Source of the DNA: Desulfonatronospira thiodismutans ASO3-1
GTDB taxonomy: Bacteria; Desulfobacterota; Desulfovibrionia; Desulfovibrionales; Desulfonatronovibrionaceae
DNA: 64,000 nt
Direction of reading: 5' to 3'
NCBI RefSeq assembly: GCF_000174435.1
Contig: NZ_ACJN02000001.1
Coordinates: 1,167,658-1,231,657, forward strand
This document shows positions 15,378 to 24,160 of this stretch, in pieces. The translations under genes were made by a program, and so were the position numbers. The stretch's first letter is position 1, and each line of letters begins with the position of its first letter. The notes beneath the pieces were generated by a model. The model did no database searches. It was not told where the DNA came from and saw nothing but the letters and a program-made list of their open reading frames with translations.

Positions 15378-17483
15378 ATGAACAGGCATAAAAGCTCCCA
15401 GGGGGGCTTTGTCATGATGACTGTGATCTCCCTGTTGGCGACCATAATGGTTTTGCTCAGTGCATACTTTTTTACCACCAACATTGAAACCAGGTCCGTC
15501 CAGTCTTCCCTTGGAAGCGTCACTGGATTCTACTCTGCAGAGGCAGGTCTCAACATTAGGGGTGAAGAAATCAGGCAGCTTTTTATCGGCTTTCAAAGAC
15601 CCTCGGGCACCAGCCCGGACGAAAACAACCCCTGTCAGAATAATAACCAGGGATCTGGCGACTTTGAATGCAAAACATATTCTTATAATGATCGAGATAT
15701 TATCACCTATGTCGTTGAGGATGAAGACAATCAGAATGACAATGTCATTAGAATTCCCCAGGGAGAGCTTTTTGCCGGCCTTAATGCAGTGGAATATCGT
15801 TATACTGTTCTCTCTGAAGCTGCTCCAAAAAAAGATGACCGGCCCGAAGCCATTCTGGAAATGGTCTTTCGCAGCAGGCTGGTGCCTCTTTTTCAGTTTG
15901 CTGCGTTTTATGACAAGGACCTGGAACTCCTTCCCGGAGAAGACATGGAACTGTTCGGACCCATACACGCCAACGGTGATATTTATACAGGAGCAGACGG
16001 AGCCAATCTCAATATCGATGGCCAGATCACTGCTTCATTCAACCCTGAAGACCAGCATTCAGAAGGCGGCGGACGATTCCATATCCAGCGCAAAGATAAT
16101 ACAAGTACGCAATTCGAAGATACAGTTCACGTTAATGACGGTACCGGGAACTTTGAAACCATCCCTGGAGGGGGAATGATTGAACAGGAAGTGCTGGACG
16201 ACTGGAACGGGCTTATAGAAACCGAGCTGGACGCCCTGACAGTGCCGGAGGCTCATGATTTTGAGCCAGGCGGGGAATACTGGCAAAAGGCAGACCTGAT
16301 TGTGGCTCTGGATATGACGGATGTCAATGATCCTGCTATTGTAGTTCCGGAAAGAAAAAATAAAGACTCCATTGAAAATCAAATGACTCAGACATTAAAC
16401 ATGCCTTTATGCATTGACAGTGTAGACTGCGATCTCGAAGAAGTAGAAGACCAGGATGACGCTCCCCGCAATGATCCAGATCTGTTTTCGGTTGCATATG
16501 ATGATGATTTTCTTGATGAAATAAAAGGCGAAGAGCTTATGATAAGCCGCTACCCGGTCGAAGCTTCCGACAGTTTCCACGACAGCAGGGAAGGAGGAAA
16601 TATAACCATGCTGGAGGTTGATCTCCCCTTTCTCTTGTCCCGAATACATGAAAGTTCTGAAAAACATGGCGATTGTACTGGGGATATAACAATAAGAAAC
16701 CTGCTATCAGACAGCCCGCATTATAATTTCAATGAACTAAACATAGATACTTCCGGAGATGGAGGACTGGTCATCTATTTTACTGTAATTAAAGACTATG
16801 ATCCAGGACAGGACAAGGGAGAATACGGAGTAAGGATAAGAAATGGCGCTCACTTGGGAGCATGTGATGACACCCTGGAAGAAATGGGACTTACACCCGG
16901 CGAAGCTCCAAAAATACAGGGACTGACCCTGGTAAGCGACATCCCATTTTATATTCAGGGGCATTACAACCTGAATGACCCAAGCGATCACTCAGCCTCC
17001 AGGGATCCTAATCAGGCTGAAGGAAGCGTTCTGCCGGAAGAAGGACTGGAATACGAAAACTGGCGTCCAGCAGCAATCATTGGCGACACGATTAATATCC
17101 TTTCGCAAGGATGGGACAATGACAGTGACAGCACAACAGGTGGCGATGGACCTGTCACAAATGCTGAAACCCGGGTAAACGCAGCTTTTCTGGCAGGGAC
17201 CGACAGCACTCAAGAGCTTAACGCAGCATATTCCGGGGGCCTGGAAAACTTTCCCCGTTTTCATGAAAACTGGGGCACAACCAGATTTTACTACCAGGGC
17301 TCATTTGTAAGTCTAAATGAATCCAGGCATGCAAGCGGCGACTGGGGCGATGCAAGCTACAACCCGCCGGCAAGGCCATGGACTTACGACGAGCGCTTCA
17401 ACTACATGGAAAACCTGCCTCCCCTGACTCCCAGGTTTGTTTACCTGAAGCAGGAACGATTCATCAGGGATTTCGACAGATAA
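15378..17483 (+). CDS. Large PilX-like pilus protein
   Basis: The N-terminus MNRHKSSQGGFVMMTVISLLATIMVLLSAYF with later FYSAEAGLNIRGEEIR is the PilX-type non-classical pilin start. At 701 residues it is far longer than the usual PilX (about 150-200) and than its 435-residue counterpart at 2.1 kb. The extension is acidic and beta-rich, with MELFGPIHANGDIYTGADGANLNIDGQI-like segments also seen as 'GSMHANGEVIQTGGG' in operon 1. It may be a tip-exposed adhesin fused to the PilX scaffold; that is inference. Last gene before the pilA promoter. Confidence 0.75.
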   Translation: MNRHKSSQGGFVMMTVISLLATIMVLLSAYFFTTNIETRSVQSSLGSVTGFYSAEAGLNIRGEEIRQLFIGFQRPSGTSPDENNPCQNNNQGSGDFECKTYSYNDRDIITYVVEDEDNQNDNVIRIPQGELFAGLNAVEYRYTVLSEAAPKKDDRPEAILEMVFRSRLVPLFQFAAFYDKDLELLPGEDMELFGPIHANGDIYTGADGANLNIDGQITASFNPEDQHSEGGGRFHIQRKDNTSTQFEDTVHVNDGTGNFETIPGGGMIEQEVLDDWNGLIETELDALTVPEAHDFEPGGEYWQKADLIVALDMTDVNDPAIVVPERKNKDSIENQMTQTLNMPLCIDSVDCDLEEVEDQDDAPRNDPDLFSVAYDDDFLDEIKGEELMISRYPVEASDSFHDSREGGNITMLEVDLPFLLSRIHESSEKHGDCTGDITIRNLLSDSPHYNFNELNIDTSGDGGLVIYFTVIKDYDPGQDKGEYGVRIRNGAHLGACDDTLEEMGLTPGEAPKIQGLTLVSDIPFYIQGHYNLNDPSDHSASRDPNQAEGSVLPEEGLEYENWRPAAIIGDTINILSQGWDNDSDSTTGGDGPVTNAETRVNAAFLAGTDSTQELNAAYSGGLENFPRFHENWGTTRFYYQGSFVSLNESRHASGDWGDASYNPPARPWTYDERFNYMENLPPLTPRFVYLKQERFIRDFDR

Positions 17484-17695
17484 GAGCAATTTTCAGCTCG
17501 CTCATAAGGGGAACACGGCAATGAAGCCGCCTTGTAATAAAAATTACACTCTTGTAATTATATTTACACCGATTACACCAAGCAGACAGTCAAAAGCACC
17601 CATGCGACTCTCAGTTTCATTATTTTTTATTAGCAATCAACTGAAAACTTAATGCTCCCAAGGATGGATAACCCCATAAACCAGCACCCTAAAAG

Positions 17696-17712
17696 TTGGC
17701 CCCTTACTTGCA
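17696..17712 (+). promoter_or_regulatory. Sigma-54 (-24/-12) promoter for pilA
   Basis: TTGGCCCCTTACTTGCA fits the YTGGCACG-N4-TTGCW consensus with GG and GC 10 nt apart. The start of transcription would be near 17723, giving a leader of about 200 nt before pilA. Sigma-54/PilR control of pilA is established in several Gram-negative bacteria. The rest of 17484-17923 shows no gene. Confidence 0.75.
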
Positions 17713-17923
17713 TAAACCTATATTAAAATATGGTTATCAGGGGGCAAAAAATTAGTGACAATTTTTGAAGATTGTTCTAAATGAGGAGATATCTGATAAT
17801 TAAGGCTAACAAAGCGTACAGGTTACGCCAGTATAGTCAGGGTAGCAACCTGAAATGCTGAAAATCTGAATTACGAACTTAAATTCAAAACCAATCATTT
17901 AATCAAAAACGGAGGTATTCAAA

Positions 17924-18340
17924 ATGAATTTACCAAAACCAGCAGAACGGTCCAGGGAACAGGGTTTCACCCTCATCGAACTTTTAATCGTGGTGGCCAT
18001 CATCGGGATACTAGCGGCTATTGCTATTCCTCAATTCTCTGCTTATCAAGACAGAGCAAAGCTAGGAGTTATCACGTCTGACCTGAGAGCGTGTCTCAGC
18101 GAAAGCGTTGCGGCGGACGCTGTGGGCGAAGATCTCGAAGAGCATTGTTACATTGATGGCGATGACACCACAGTTGAAAATCCATTTAGAGATGACACTG
18201 GTGGTTTAGAAAATCTCGAAGAAATTGGCGGCGATGATGGCACATTGACTGTTGATACAGGTGCACATGATGACATTGAAAATGATGTGGAATGCGATTT
18301 CGATGGTAGGAGCCTGCGGGATTGTGTTTATGCAGATTGA
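17924..18340 (+). CDS. pilA: Major type IV pilin PilA
   Basis: The 14-residue leader MNLPKPAERSREQG is cleaved before FTLIELLIVVAIIGILAAIA, the classical type IVa N-methylphenylalanine start with Glu5; IPQFSAYQDRAKLGV follows as in deltaproteobacterial pilins. The globular part is short and strikingly acidic (EDLEE, DGDDTT, GGDDG, GAHDDIENDVE), which would suit a saline or alkaline habitat. Three cysteines could form a D-loop disulfide. The start has GGAGG ten bases upstream. It has its own sigma-54 promoter match and is probably the main pilus subunit. Confidence 0.88.
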   Translation: MNLPKPAERSREQGFTLIELLIVVAIIGILAAIAIPQFSAYQDRAKLGVITSDLRACLSESVAADAVGEDLEEHCYIDGDDTTVENPFRDDTGGLENLEEIGGDDGTLTVDTGAHDDIENDVECDFDGRSLRDCVYAD

Positions 18341-18366
18341 TAGTAATGATGATTAACAAGCCCCAG

Positions 18367-18514
18367 TATCTGTTTAGCGCTTTGCATGTGGCATGGGGAC
18401 TGGCTCTTCCGGGACCCACTTGTCCCAAAAAATGAGATATTTTAAGCACAAAATGATGCTCAAGTGGGTCCCGGAGTGCCTGTCCCCTGCTTTCCTTAAA
18501 AGCGCTAAACAGAT
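18367..18514. repeat. 148-bp MITE-like element with 10-11-bp flanking duplication
   Basis: The ends are inverted repeats of 17 bp (TATCTGTTTAGCGCTTT / AAAGCGCTAAACAGATA). Farther in, a second inverted pair is built on GGGACCCACTTG. The direct repeat ACAAGCCCCAG stands on both sides (18356-18366 and 18515-18525), as expected of a target-site duplication. It lies 26 bp after pilA and may act as a transcript-end hairpin. Confidence 0.75.
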
Positions 18515-18759
18515 ACAAGCCCCAGAAAAATATACTTGCAAAATCTTGGTTTTACAATTTTAAGAAAACATTAAAAAAGTAATACTATAGCAAGCTCCCA
18601 GCCACATTATAAGTAGGTGGGGGCTTGCACTTAAATATTGACAGGTAAATTGACCTAAACAAAACCATACAAAAAAATATTGAAGAATAAAAAAAGCGAG
18701 ATTTGAATATTTTTCTACCTCAATATCAATGACATCGACCGTACAAGTAACAACGCAAC

Positions 18760-19119
18760 ATGCATGAAAGTCCCATGTATTCGCCAAATCACAACCAAAA
18801 TGCCTTCACACTCATTGAAATTCTCTTAATAATTACCATTATAGGCCTTCTAACAGCTATCGCCATTCCCTGGTATGCAAGTTACCGTGATTCTACTAGA
18901 AAAGCAACAATCATACACGACCTGCGCATCTGCCTTTCAGAAACAGCTGTGGACATTCATAACGGTGATGCTCCCTCACCATGTCATATAGGGGCTAATG
19001 CGAATTACGATAAAAACCCCTTTGCAGATGAAGCCGGAATGCTATCACCCAGCCCGGATTTTGAAGTGGCCGGGTACTTCTTTGAGTTTGACGGCAGAAG
19101 AATCCACACCCTTGAATAG
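18760..19119 (+). CDS. Second type IV pilin-like protein
   Basis: It has 119 residues. The prepilin start is PNHNQNA followed by FTLIEILLIITIIGLLTAIAIPWYASYRD. Position -1 is Ala instead of the usual Gly, which peptidases of the PilD family tolerate less well. The mature part includes KATIIHDLRICLSETAVDIHNGD, closely similar to a broken pilin at 31.0-31.3 kb and to the DLRACLSESVA part of PilA, so all three are paralogues. The start could be the second Met at 18775. IS66 element 1 is inserted 75 bp downstream. Confidence 0.78.
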   Translation: MHESPMYSPNHNQNAFTLIEILLIITIIGLLTAIAIPWYASYRDSTRKATIIHDLRICLSETAVDIHNGDAPSPCHIGANANYDKNPFADEAGMLSPSPDFEVAGYFFEFDGRRIHTLE

Positions 19120-19381
19120 GAATCATCTCACTTTGAGTTTGCCACCGGCAACCCCCTGCAGTTCTTGCCTCCATTCTTATCTTCCAAAAAAACCGTGTGC
19201 TTTCGGCAGACGTGCGTAAGCAGAAAAAATTTCACGGCAGCTGGCGTAGGCTTTGCTTGGAGGGCCAGTTCAGGGGCTGGTCAATTTTCGGTTATCACAG
19301 CACAAGTTGAGACACCTCCTCCATGACTCAAGGTCCAGGAGGAGGGTCTGTTGATATTGCGCTGGCTTGGCGTGGAGGAGA

Positions 19382-20974
19382 TTATTCGTTGGGGAGGTTT
19401 TCTCGATAGTTCCAGGGCATCCATTTTTGTGGAGCCGCGAGGGCCTCTTCTATGTTTTTCTGAAGCTGGGTCAGGTAGTCAAAGGAGTTCACTTTGTTAA
19501 GCTGACAGGTATGAATGAAGCTCATGAACAGATCGCCGATCCTGGCCCCGCGCAGGGTGCGGTAAAATAAAGAATTCTTCCGGTGCTGGATGGCTTTTTT
19601 CAGGGCACGTTCGCAGATATTGTTGTCCAGGGGAGCACCTGGTTCTCTCAAAAAAAGAGTCAGAGGATCCCAGTGTTTTTGCATGTAAGCCAGGGCTTTG
19701 CCCAATCCTGAATTGGGCTCTACTTTTTTCTCCTCCAGCTGGGCCCAGGCCCAGGACTTGAGTTCGCTCATAACCGGTGCGCTTTCCTGTTGATGCCATA
19801 CAAGCCGTTCTTGAGCAGACATCTCCTGCTTTTTGGCCATGTCATCATTTTTATAGACAATAGCCAGCTGTTCAATGACATACCGGCACTCATCAGGGAA
19901 ATTGTCCAGGATATCGACAAAGTTGCGTCTGCCATGGGTCAGGCAATTGGCTAAAATGATCTGTAAGCCCTTGGGAATGTTTCGGGCCAGGGCATCACAC
20001 ATGTGTATTGGCGGGGGCAGGTTGTGGTCTCTTTTTTTGAGAATCTCCTCCAGATTCTCCCCCGCATGCTGTCTGCCGGTGGCAAAGAGAGCAATATGGC
20101 GTCCCTGAAGTACAGAGACAATCCCGGTGGTGAACATGCCTTTTCTTTTCGGCCCGGCTTCCTTGTTCTCCTTGATAAGCTGCTGGATTTTCATGTTGGT
20201 GTCGTCGTTATGCACGACCTCACCTTGAGCCGCTTGGCGGATGAGTTCATCATACACAGGAAGAAGCTGTGTTCCAGTTTGTTCGACCAGATCCCATTGT
20301 GTTGCGGCCGGCAGGGGTATGCCCAGAGATTCCTGGAGCTTTTCCAAGCGATGAAAAGGAAACCCGCTCCCGTACTTCAAGATGGCGATCATGCTCCGGG
20401 CAGGTTCGTCGTATTTTTTTTCTCCAATGTCTTCTGGAGGATCTGCGGTGAACACCTCGAGACAGCAGTTACAGCGAAGGCTCTTAAGCTCATGGATCTT
20501 GGCTGTAAGTGGAGCTGTGGCTGTAATCCGAATGCGGAACTTCGGTTTTATGGGATAGACTTTTCCTTGACCGCACAAGGGGCAGATATCGCCCGGCTTC
20601 AGGGTTTGGTGAGGGTATATGCATTTTGCAGCCCCGGTATAGTCGTCTTTTCCGTTTCGGCCGTGTCCCTTGGGTGGTTTTTCATCAGGAGGCTTTTGCA
20701 AAGGATCTTGACTACCCTTCTGGTCCTTGTTTTGCTGGTCATCCTCCTGGAACAGTTTCTTTTTTGTCTCTGAAGAAGCGCCAAAGATCGTGCGCAGGAG
20801 ACGCTTGATGGAGGCAGCTTTATCGTCCACAGCCTGATGCAAAAGCTGGATGGCTTGGACCAAGGCTTTGATGATATCCAGATCTGTCTCTTCCAGCTCG
20901 TTTTTTGATGCGCGCTGTAAAAGGGCGTCGATCTGCTCTTGGTCCAGATCGATGGATTGGACTTTCTTTTTCAC
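19382..20974 (-). CDS. tnpC: IS66 transposase TnpC
   Basis: The 530-residue protein has the IS66 order: N-terminal coiled region (LDQEQIDALLQRASKNELEE...), a zinc-finger-like CPLCGQGKV...CNCC segment near residues 135-172, the first catalytic Asp in EVVHNDDTNMKI, and the last Glu in NNICERALKKAIQHRKNSLF. It starts with GTG overlapping the TGA of the DruA-like gene by 4 bp, so translation is coupled. It appears full length and intact, so the element may still be active. Confidence 0.9.
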   Translation of the reverse strand: MKKKVQSIDLDQEQIDALLQRASKNELEETDLDIIKALVQAIQLLHQAVDDKAASIKRLLRTIFGASSETKKKLFQEDDQQNKDQKGSQDPLQKPPDEKPPKGHGRNGKDDYTGAAKCIYPHQTLKPGDICPLCGQGKVYPIKPKFRIRITATAPLTAKIHELKSLRCNCCLEVFTADPPEDIGEKKYDEPARSMIAILKYGSGFPFHRLEKLQESLGIPLPAATQWDLVEQTGTQLLPVYDELIRQAAQGEVVHNDDTNMKIQQLIKENKEAGPKRKGMFTTGIVSVLQGRHIALFATGRQHAGENLEEILKKRDHNLPPPIHMCDALARNIPKGLQIILANCLTHGRRNFVDILDNFPDECRYVIEQLAIVYKNDDMAKKQEMSAQERLVWHQQESAPVMSELKSWAWAQLEEKKVEPNSGLGKALAYMQKHWDPLTLFLREPGAPLDNNICERALKKAIQHRKNSLFYRTLRGARIGDLFMSFIHTCQLNKVNSFDYLTQLQKNIEEALAAPQKWMPWNYRENLPNE

Positions 20975-21885
20975 CGGTTGAGCCCCCGCAATCGCTTCCG
21001 AAAGTCTCGGGTCAGGGGATAGCCCAGGACAGCCTTGAGTGAACGGTTTGCTTTGCCTGTGTGGTCGTTTTTGCCCCGGCCTGTAGTCTGCCCGAGATAG
21101 AGCCAGTTGGCTGCAAAATAACAGGTTCCTTTGAAGCGCTCTTGATCAACAAAGGTTTCCAGGTAATATATCGGATGCTTGTAGATGCTCTCCCAGTCCC
21201 TTTGCAAAATCTTGGTCATTTGGGCCAGGATATGGGAGGCCAAGCAGGAGACCTGGATCCAGGGCAGGATGAGGAACCTGCTGTTGTAGGCAATAAGAAA
21301 GAGATTCTTTTCCCTGTCTTTTTGGGTCCAGCCGATGAAATTGTCCCGGACGCCGATATGCCTTGGAGCTGAAGACCAGGAAAGACAGGCTATGGGCTGC
21401 TTGTTTGCAAAGACCAGGTACTTGAGGTGCTCGCCCACAGGCTGGGTGTAGCCCAGATAATGATGCTCCTTGAGGAGGCTGGAAAACAGGCTCTCAAAAG
21501 GTGTCTTGCGCACCTGTCGAAACTCAAGAGGGGTGATGTCCTTGAGTGAAGATGTAAGTGGGGTTTGATCCACCTGAACCGAGACTGGTTCTTTGCGATT
21601 GTACCCAGTGGCAGTTACTTTTTGTGCCGGCGGAAGAATTATGTGCCCCTGTCTGTGCAGGGCCAGCATGAGCCCCCTGCAGACCATGTCCTTGAGTTGG
21701 CCGTTTTGCTGGACCCAGTTCCATGCTGTGCAGAGCTTTTTGGACAAGGCCCACCGGCTGTCTCCAGGATGCTCGAAAATGAGCTGTCTGATGAACCGGA
21801 CATCTTCTTCTGTGATGTCCCTGCCCCTGTATCTCAGTATCGTTTGCATGGGAGGGAATATAGAGGAAAACGGATAGGAACGCAA
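20971..21885 (-). CDS. DruA/DUF4338-family protein inside the IS66 element
   Basis: The 304-residue product carries the DruA (DUF4338) signature in its last 200 residues: HHYLGYTQPVGEHLKYLVF, RDNFIGW, NSRFLILPWIQVSCLASHIL, YYLETFVD and FKGTCYFAANWLYLGQTTGRG. This family was named from the Druantia anti-phage system, but here none of the other Druantia genes is present and the gene is embedded between tnpB and tnpC within element ends. A role in transposition or target choice is more likely. Start TTG 21885 has AGGGG upstream; an internal ATG at 21849 is the alternative. Confidence 0.82.
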   Translation of the reverse strand: MRSYPFSSIFPPMQTILRYRGRDITEEDVRFIRQLIFEHPGDSRWALSKKLCTAWNWVQQNGQLKDMVCRGLMLALHRQGHIILPPAQKVTATGYNRKEPVSVQVDQTPLTSSLKDITPLEFRQVRKTPFESLFSSLLKEHHYLGYTQPVGEHLKYLVFANKQPIACLSWSSAPRHIGVRDNFIGWTQKDREKNLFLIAYNSRFLILPWIQVSCLASHILAQMTKILQRDWESIYKHPIYYLETFVDQERFKGTCYFAANWLYLGQTTGRGKNDHTGKANRSLKAVLGYPLTRDFRKRLRGLNR

Positions 21886-21894
21886 GCCCCTAAG

Positions 21895-22257
21895 TTAAAA
21901 TTCCGTGAGAATTTTTCTCCATTGTGGTGCAACCTGCGCATTTTGAGGATTGCCGTTCCAGATCAAAAGCTGCAGCTCATGGACTGCCAGAGGACAAATG
22001 CCGCTCTGGCTTTTATCAGGCCACCACTGAAACGTGCCTTGGGATAATCGCTTCTGGCACAGCCAGAAGCCTTGACCATCGTAGGTGATTATCTTGATGG
22101 CTGTTTTCTTTTTGTTGCAAAAGACAAAGACACAGCCTGAAAAGGGATCTGATTTGATCCTCTGCCGGCAGATTTTTGTCAGCCCGTCGATCCCTTTTCT
22201 GAAATCAACAGGCTCCACAGCTACAAGGATGCGCATCTGGGGAGTGAGCTGAATCAT
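21895..22257 (-). CDS. tnpB: IS66 accessory protein TnpB
   Basis: The 120-residue product shows the TnpB hallmark VDFRKGIDGLTKICRQRI and DPFSGCVFVFCNKKKTAIKII, followed by GQGFWLCQKRLSQGTFQWWP. TnpB is needed for IS66 transposition, with its biochemical role unclear. It starts with ATG overlapping the tnpA stop (ATGA). Confidence 0.9.
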   Translation of the reverse strand: MIQLTPQMRILVAVEPVDFRKGIDGLTKICRQRIKSDPFSGCVFVFCNKKKTAIKIITYDGQGFWLCQKRLSQGTFQWWPDKSQSGICPLAVHELQLLIWNGNPQNAQVAPQWRKILTEF

Positions 22258-22655
22258 GTCCCTTTGCTCCAGAAAGCCGAGAGGATCTCAAGGGGATTAG
22301 GCAGGTCTGGACCTTTAAGCTGCATTTTGAGCTTTGATCCATCTCGAGCTTCGGTCTCCAGGTGATATTCGGTGCAAGGCAAAGATGACGTGAGTTCAAA
22401 TTCAACAAAGGAAGGACCTGGCTGTAGGGACTCTTGAGCCTGCACGGCCAGGACCCGCTTTTTGAGGTGGCTGTGATTGAGGTGCAAGACCTTTGCTATT
22501 TTGCAGATGGAATAATCCTGAGCAAGGCTGACTGCACTGGCCCATAGGTGGTTGGGAATCGGAGATCGTGTGTGTCTGGTTTCCCGCCAGTGCTCGAACT
22601 GTCTCTTGACTTCTTCAAGGCCTGGCCGGGTGGCTGGGGCTGATTGCTGTAGCAT
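22254..22655 (-). CDS. tnpA: IS66 accessory protein TnpA
   Basis: The 133-residue product is a small helix-turn-helix protein: FEHWRETRHTRSPIPNHLW, then AQDYSICKIAKVLHLNHSHLKKRV as the putative HTH, then a less conserved tail. Such proteins open IS66 operons. A GGAGG lies before ATG, and the leader resembles that of IS66 element 2 (CTAT.GGT..CC..A..CCA.AAGGAGG). First gene of the element, 79 bp from its right end. Confidence 0.85.
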   Translation of the reverse strand: MLQQSAPATRPGLEEVKRQFEHWRETRHTRSPIPNHLWASAVSLAQDYSICKIAKVLHLNHSHLKKRVLAVQAQESLQPGPSFVEFELTSSLPCTEYHLETEARDGSKLKMQLKGPDLPNPLEILSAFWSKGT

Positions 22656-23150
22656 CGGTTGTCCTCCTTATGGTTTGGTCACCGATAGTACCCCAGGCCC
22701 TCAAATTTTTCACGCAGGCTTGCCGGAAAGACACAAAAAACCTGCTAATTGCGCTTTAACAATGCTTTGGCCACTATAATTCTATGACCTTGCAGGCTGG
22801 GCAATCGTCACCCAGGTACTTTTGTCCCTGGGGCTGGAAATTTATATTTTCCCTTTGTTCTCCACAATAATCCGGCGGACTATATTCCCCCCATGCTGGT
22901 ACTGCCCTCCCTGGTGGTATAGACGTATCTTCACACTCCGCGCTTGACGCGATATGTGAAGATGATGTTTACATTTCGCGTTTGACGCGATGTGTGAAGA
23001 TGATCGTCGTCTCTTTTTGCGGCCAATGACACCAACGCCATGACCCTGCCCCACTCGGAAGGCCGGAAATTATCTATATGGATAATTTACCAAACAACCC
23101 AGCGCAGCAGGCCGTATGCTCAGGAGCGTAAGGACTTCTGATAATCAGGT

Positions 23151-23345
23151 TTATGCTGGAAATTTGTCCAGGCCAAGAGCAATGGGCCTGATCAAGTTTA
23201 TTCATCTGCGCAGGGCTCAGCGTCCCGATAAAATCGCCGAGCATGCTTTTGGGAATGCTGACCAGCTCATCACAATGGATGCTGCAGCCATGTTTTAGTC
23301 CATTGTCTATTCATGCAGGTACTTGTGTGGAAAGCCCATGGTACG
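23151..23345 (-). pseudogene. mazF/pemK 3'-fragment, copy 1 (frameshifted)
   Basis: Homologous to the fragment at 24859-25077 but with a short deletion near 23180, where CGATGGACAGTG has become CAATGGG, which breaks the frame near the C-terminus. The N-terminal half of the toxin is missing. Confidence 0.6.
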
Positions 23346-23966
23346 CAGAATAAACAGGAGCCCAGATTGCGGTGGAAAAACGGGAGTCCAGGAGTGCCTA
23401 ATAAAGAGACATCTTCACACTCCGCGCTTGACGCGATATGTAAAGATGATGTTTACATTTCGCGCTTGACGCGATGTGTAAAGATCCTCGTCGTCTCTTT
23501 TTGCGGTCAACGACACCAACGTCATGAACATGCTCCTTATTGAATCTGACAGCAGCCATACCCATAAATATCGCGCTTAAGGCTTAGATTGGGTTTTGGC
23601 CTCCCAGTTTTCTGACCATGCAGACAAGCAATCCTCCCACGAGCGCCTTTGTCCTTGAGGCTGGAGATTCCATCTTTCCCAGTTCTTAATAAAAATATCC
23701 AGCGCCCCATGCCGCCTTGTCCACCCACAGTAATAAAGAGACATCTTCACACTCCGCGCTTGACGCGATATGTAAAGATGATGTTTACATTTCGCGCTTG
23801 ACGCGATGTGTGAAAATCATCGTTGTCTCTTTTTGCGGCCAATGACACCAACGCCATGACCACGCCCCACTCGGAAGGCCGGCCAGTATCTATATGGATA
23901 TTTTACCGAACAACCCAGCGCAGCCGGCCGTATGCTCAGGAGCGTAAGGACTGCTGATAATCAGGT

Positions 23967-24160
23967 TTATGCTGGATATTTGTCCAGGCCAAGAGCGATT
24001 AACAGTGCCTGATCAAGTTTATTAATCTGCGCAGGGCTCAGCGTCCCGATAAAATCGCTGAGCATGCGTTTGGGAATACTGACCAGCTCATCACAATGGA
24101 TGCTGCGGTCATGTTTTAGTCCATTGTCTATTCCTGCAGGTACTTGTGTGGAAAGCCCAT
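23967..24160 (-). pseudogene. mazF/pemK 3'-fragment, copy 2
   Basis: The frame reads [19 protein letters not shown]...[24 protein letters not shown] and stops normally, so the C-terminal 55-60 residues of a MazF-like toxin are intact. No start or N-terminal barrel is present. Confidence 0.6.

Larger units (their letters stand above)
19195..22734 (-). mobile_element. IS66-family element 1, carrying a DruA-like gene
   Basis: The left end starts GTGTGCTTTCGGCAG and the right end, read inward, starts GTGTCTTTCCGGCA; the imperfect terminal repeats are about 24 bp. The 8-bp direct repeat AAAAAACC lies immediately outside both ends (19187-19194 and 22735-22742), which is the target duplication length known for IS66. 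Inside are, in transcription order, tnpA, tnpB, a DruA/DUF4338 gene and tnpC, all overlapping or nearly so. At 3540 bp it is longer than a standard three-gene IS66. Confidence 0.85.

Noticed and set aside
17924-18340. Conductive 'e-pilin' claim for PilA
   Set aside because: The start resembles Geobacter pilins, but the mature protein has few aromatic residues and an acidic globular extension, so conductivity cannot be argued from sequence.
19382-21885. Complete Druantia anti-phage system
   Set aside because: Only the DruA-type gene is present; the large helicase DruE and other components are absent, and target duplications show that the gene belongs to an IS66 element.
23537-23728. Gene in array block B (63-codon minus-strand frame)
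   Set aside because: The other copy of the block (24356-24555) does not keep the frame, and no family is recognisable.
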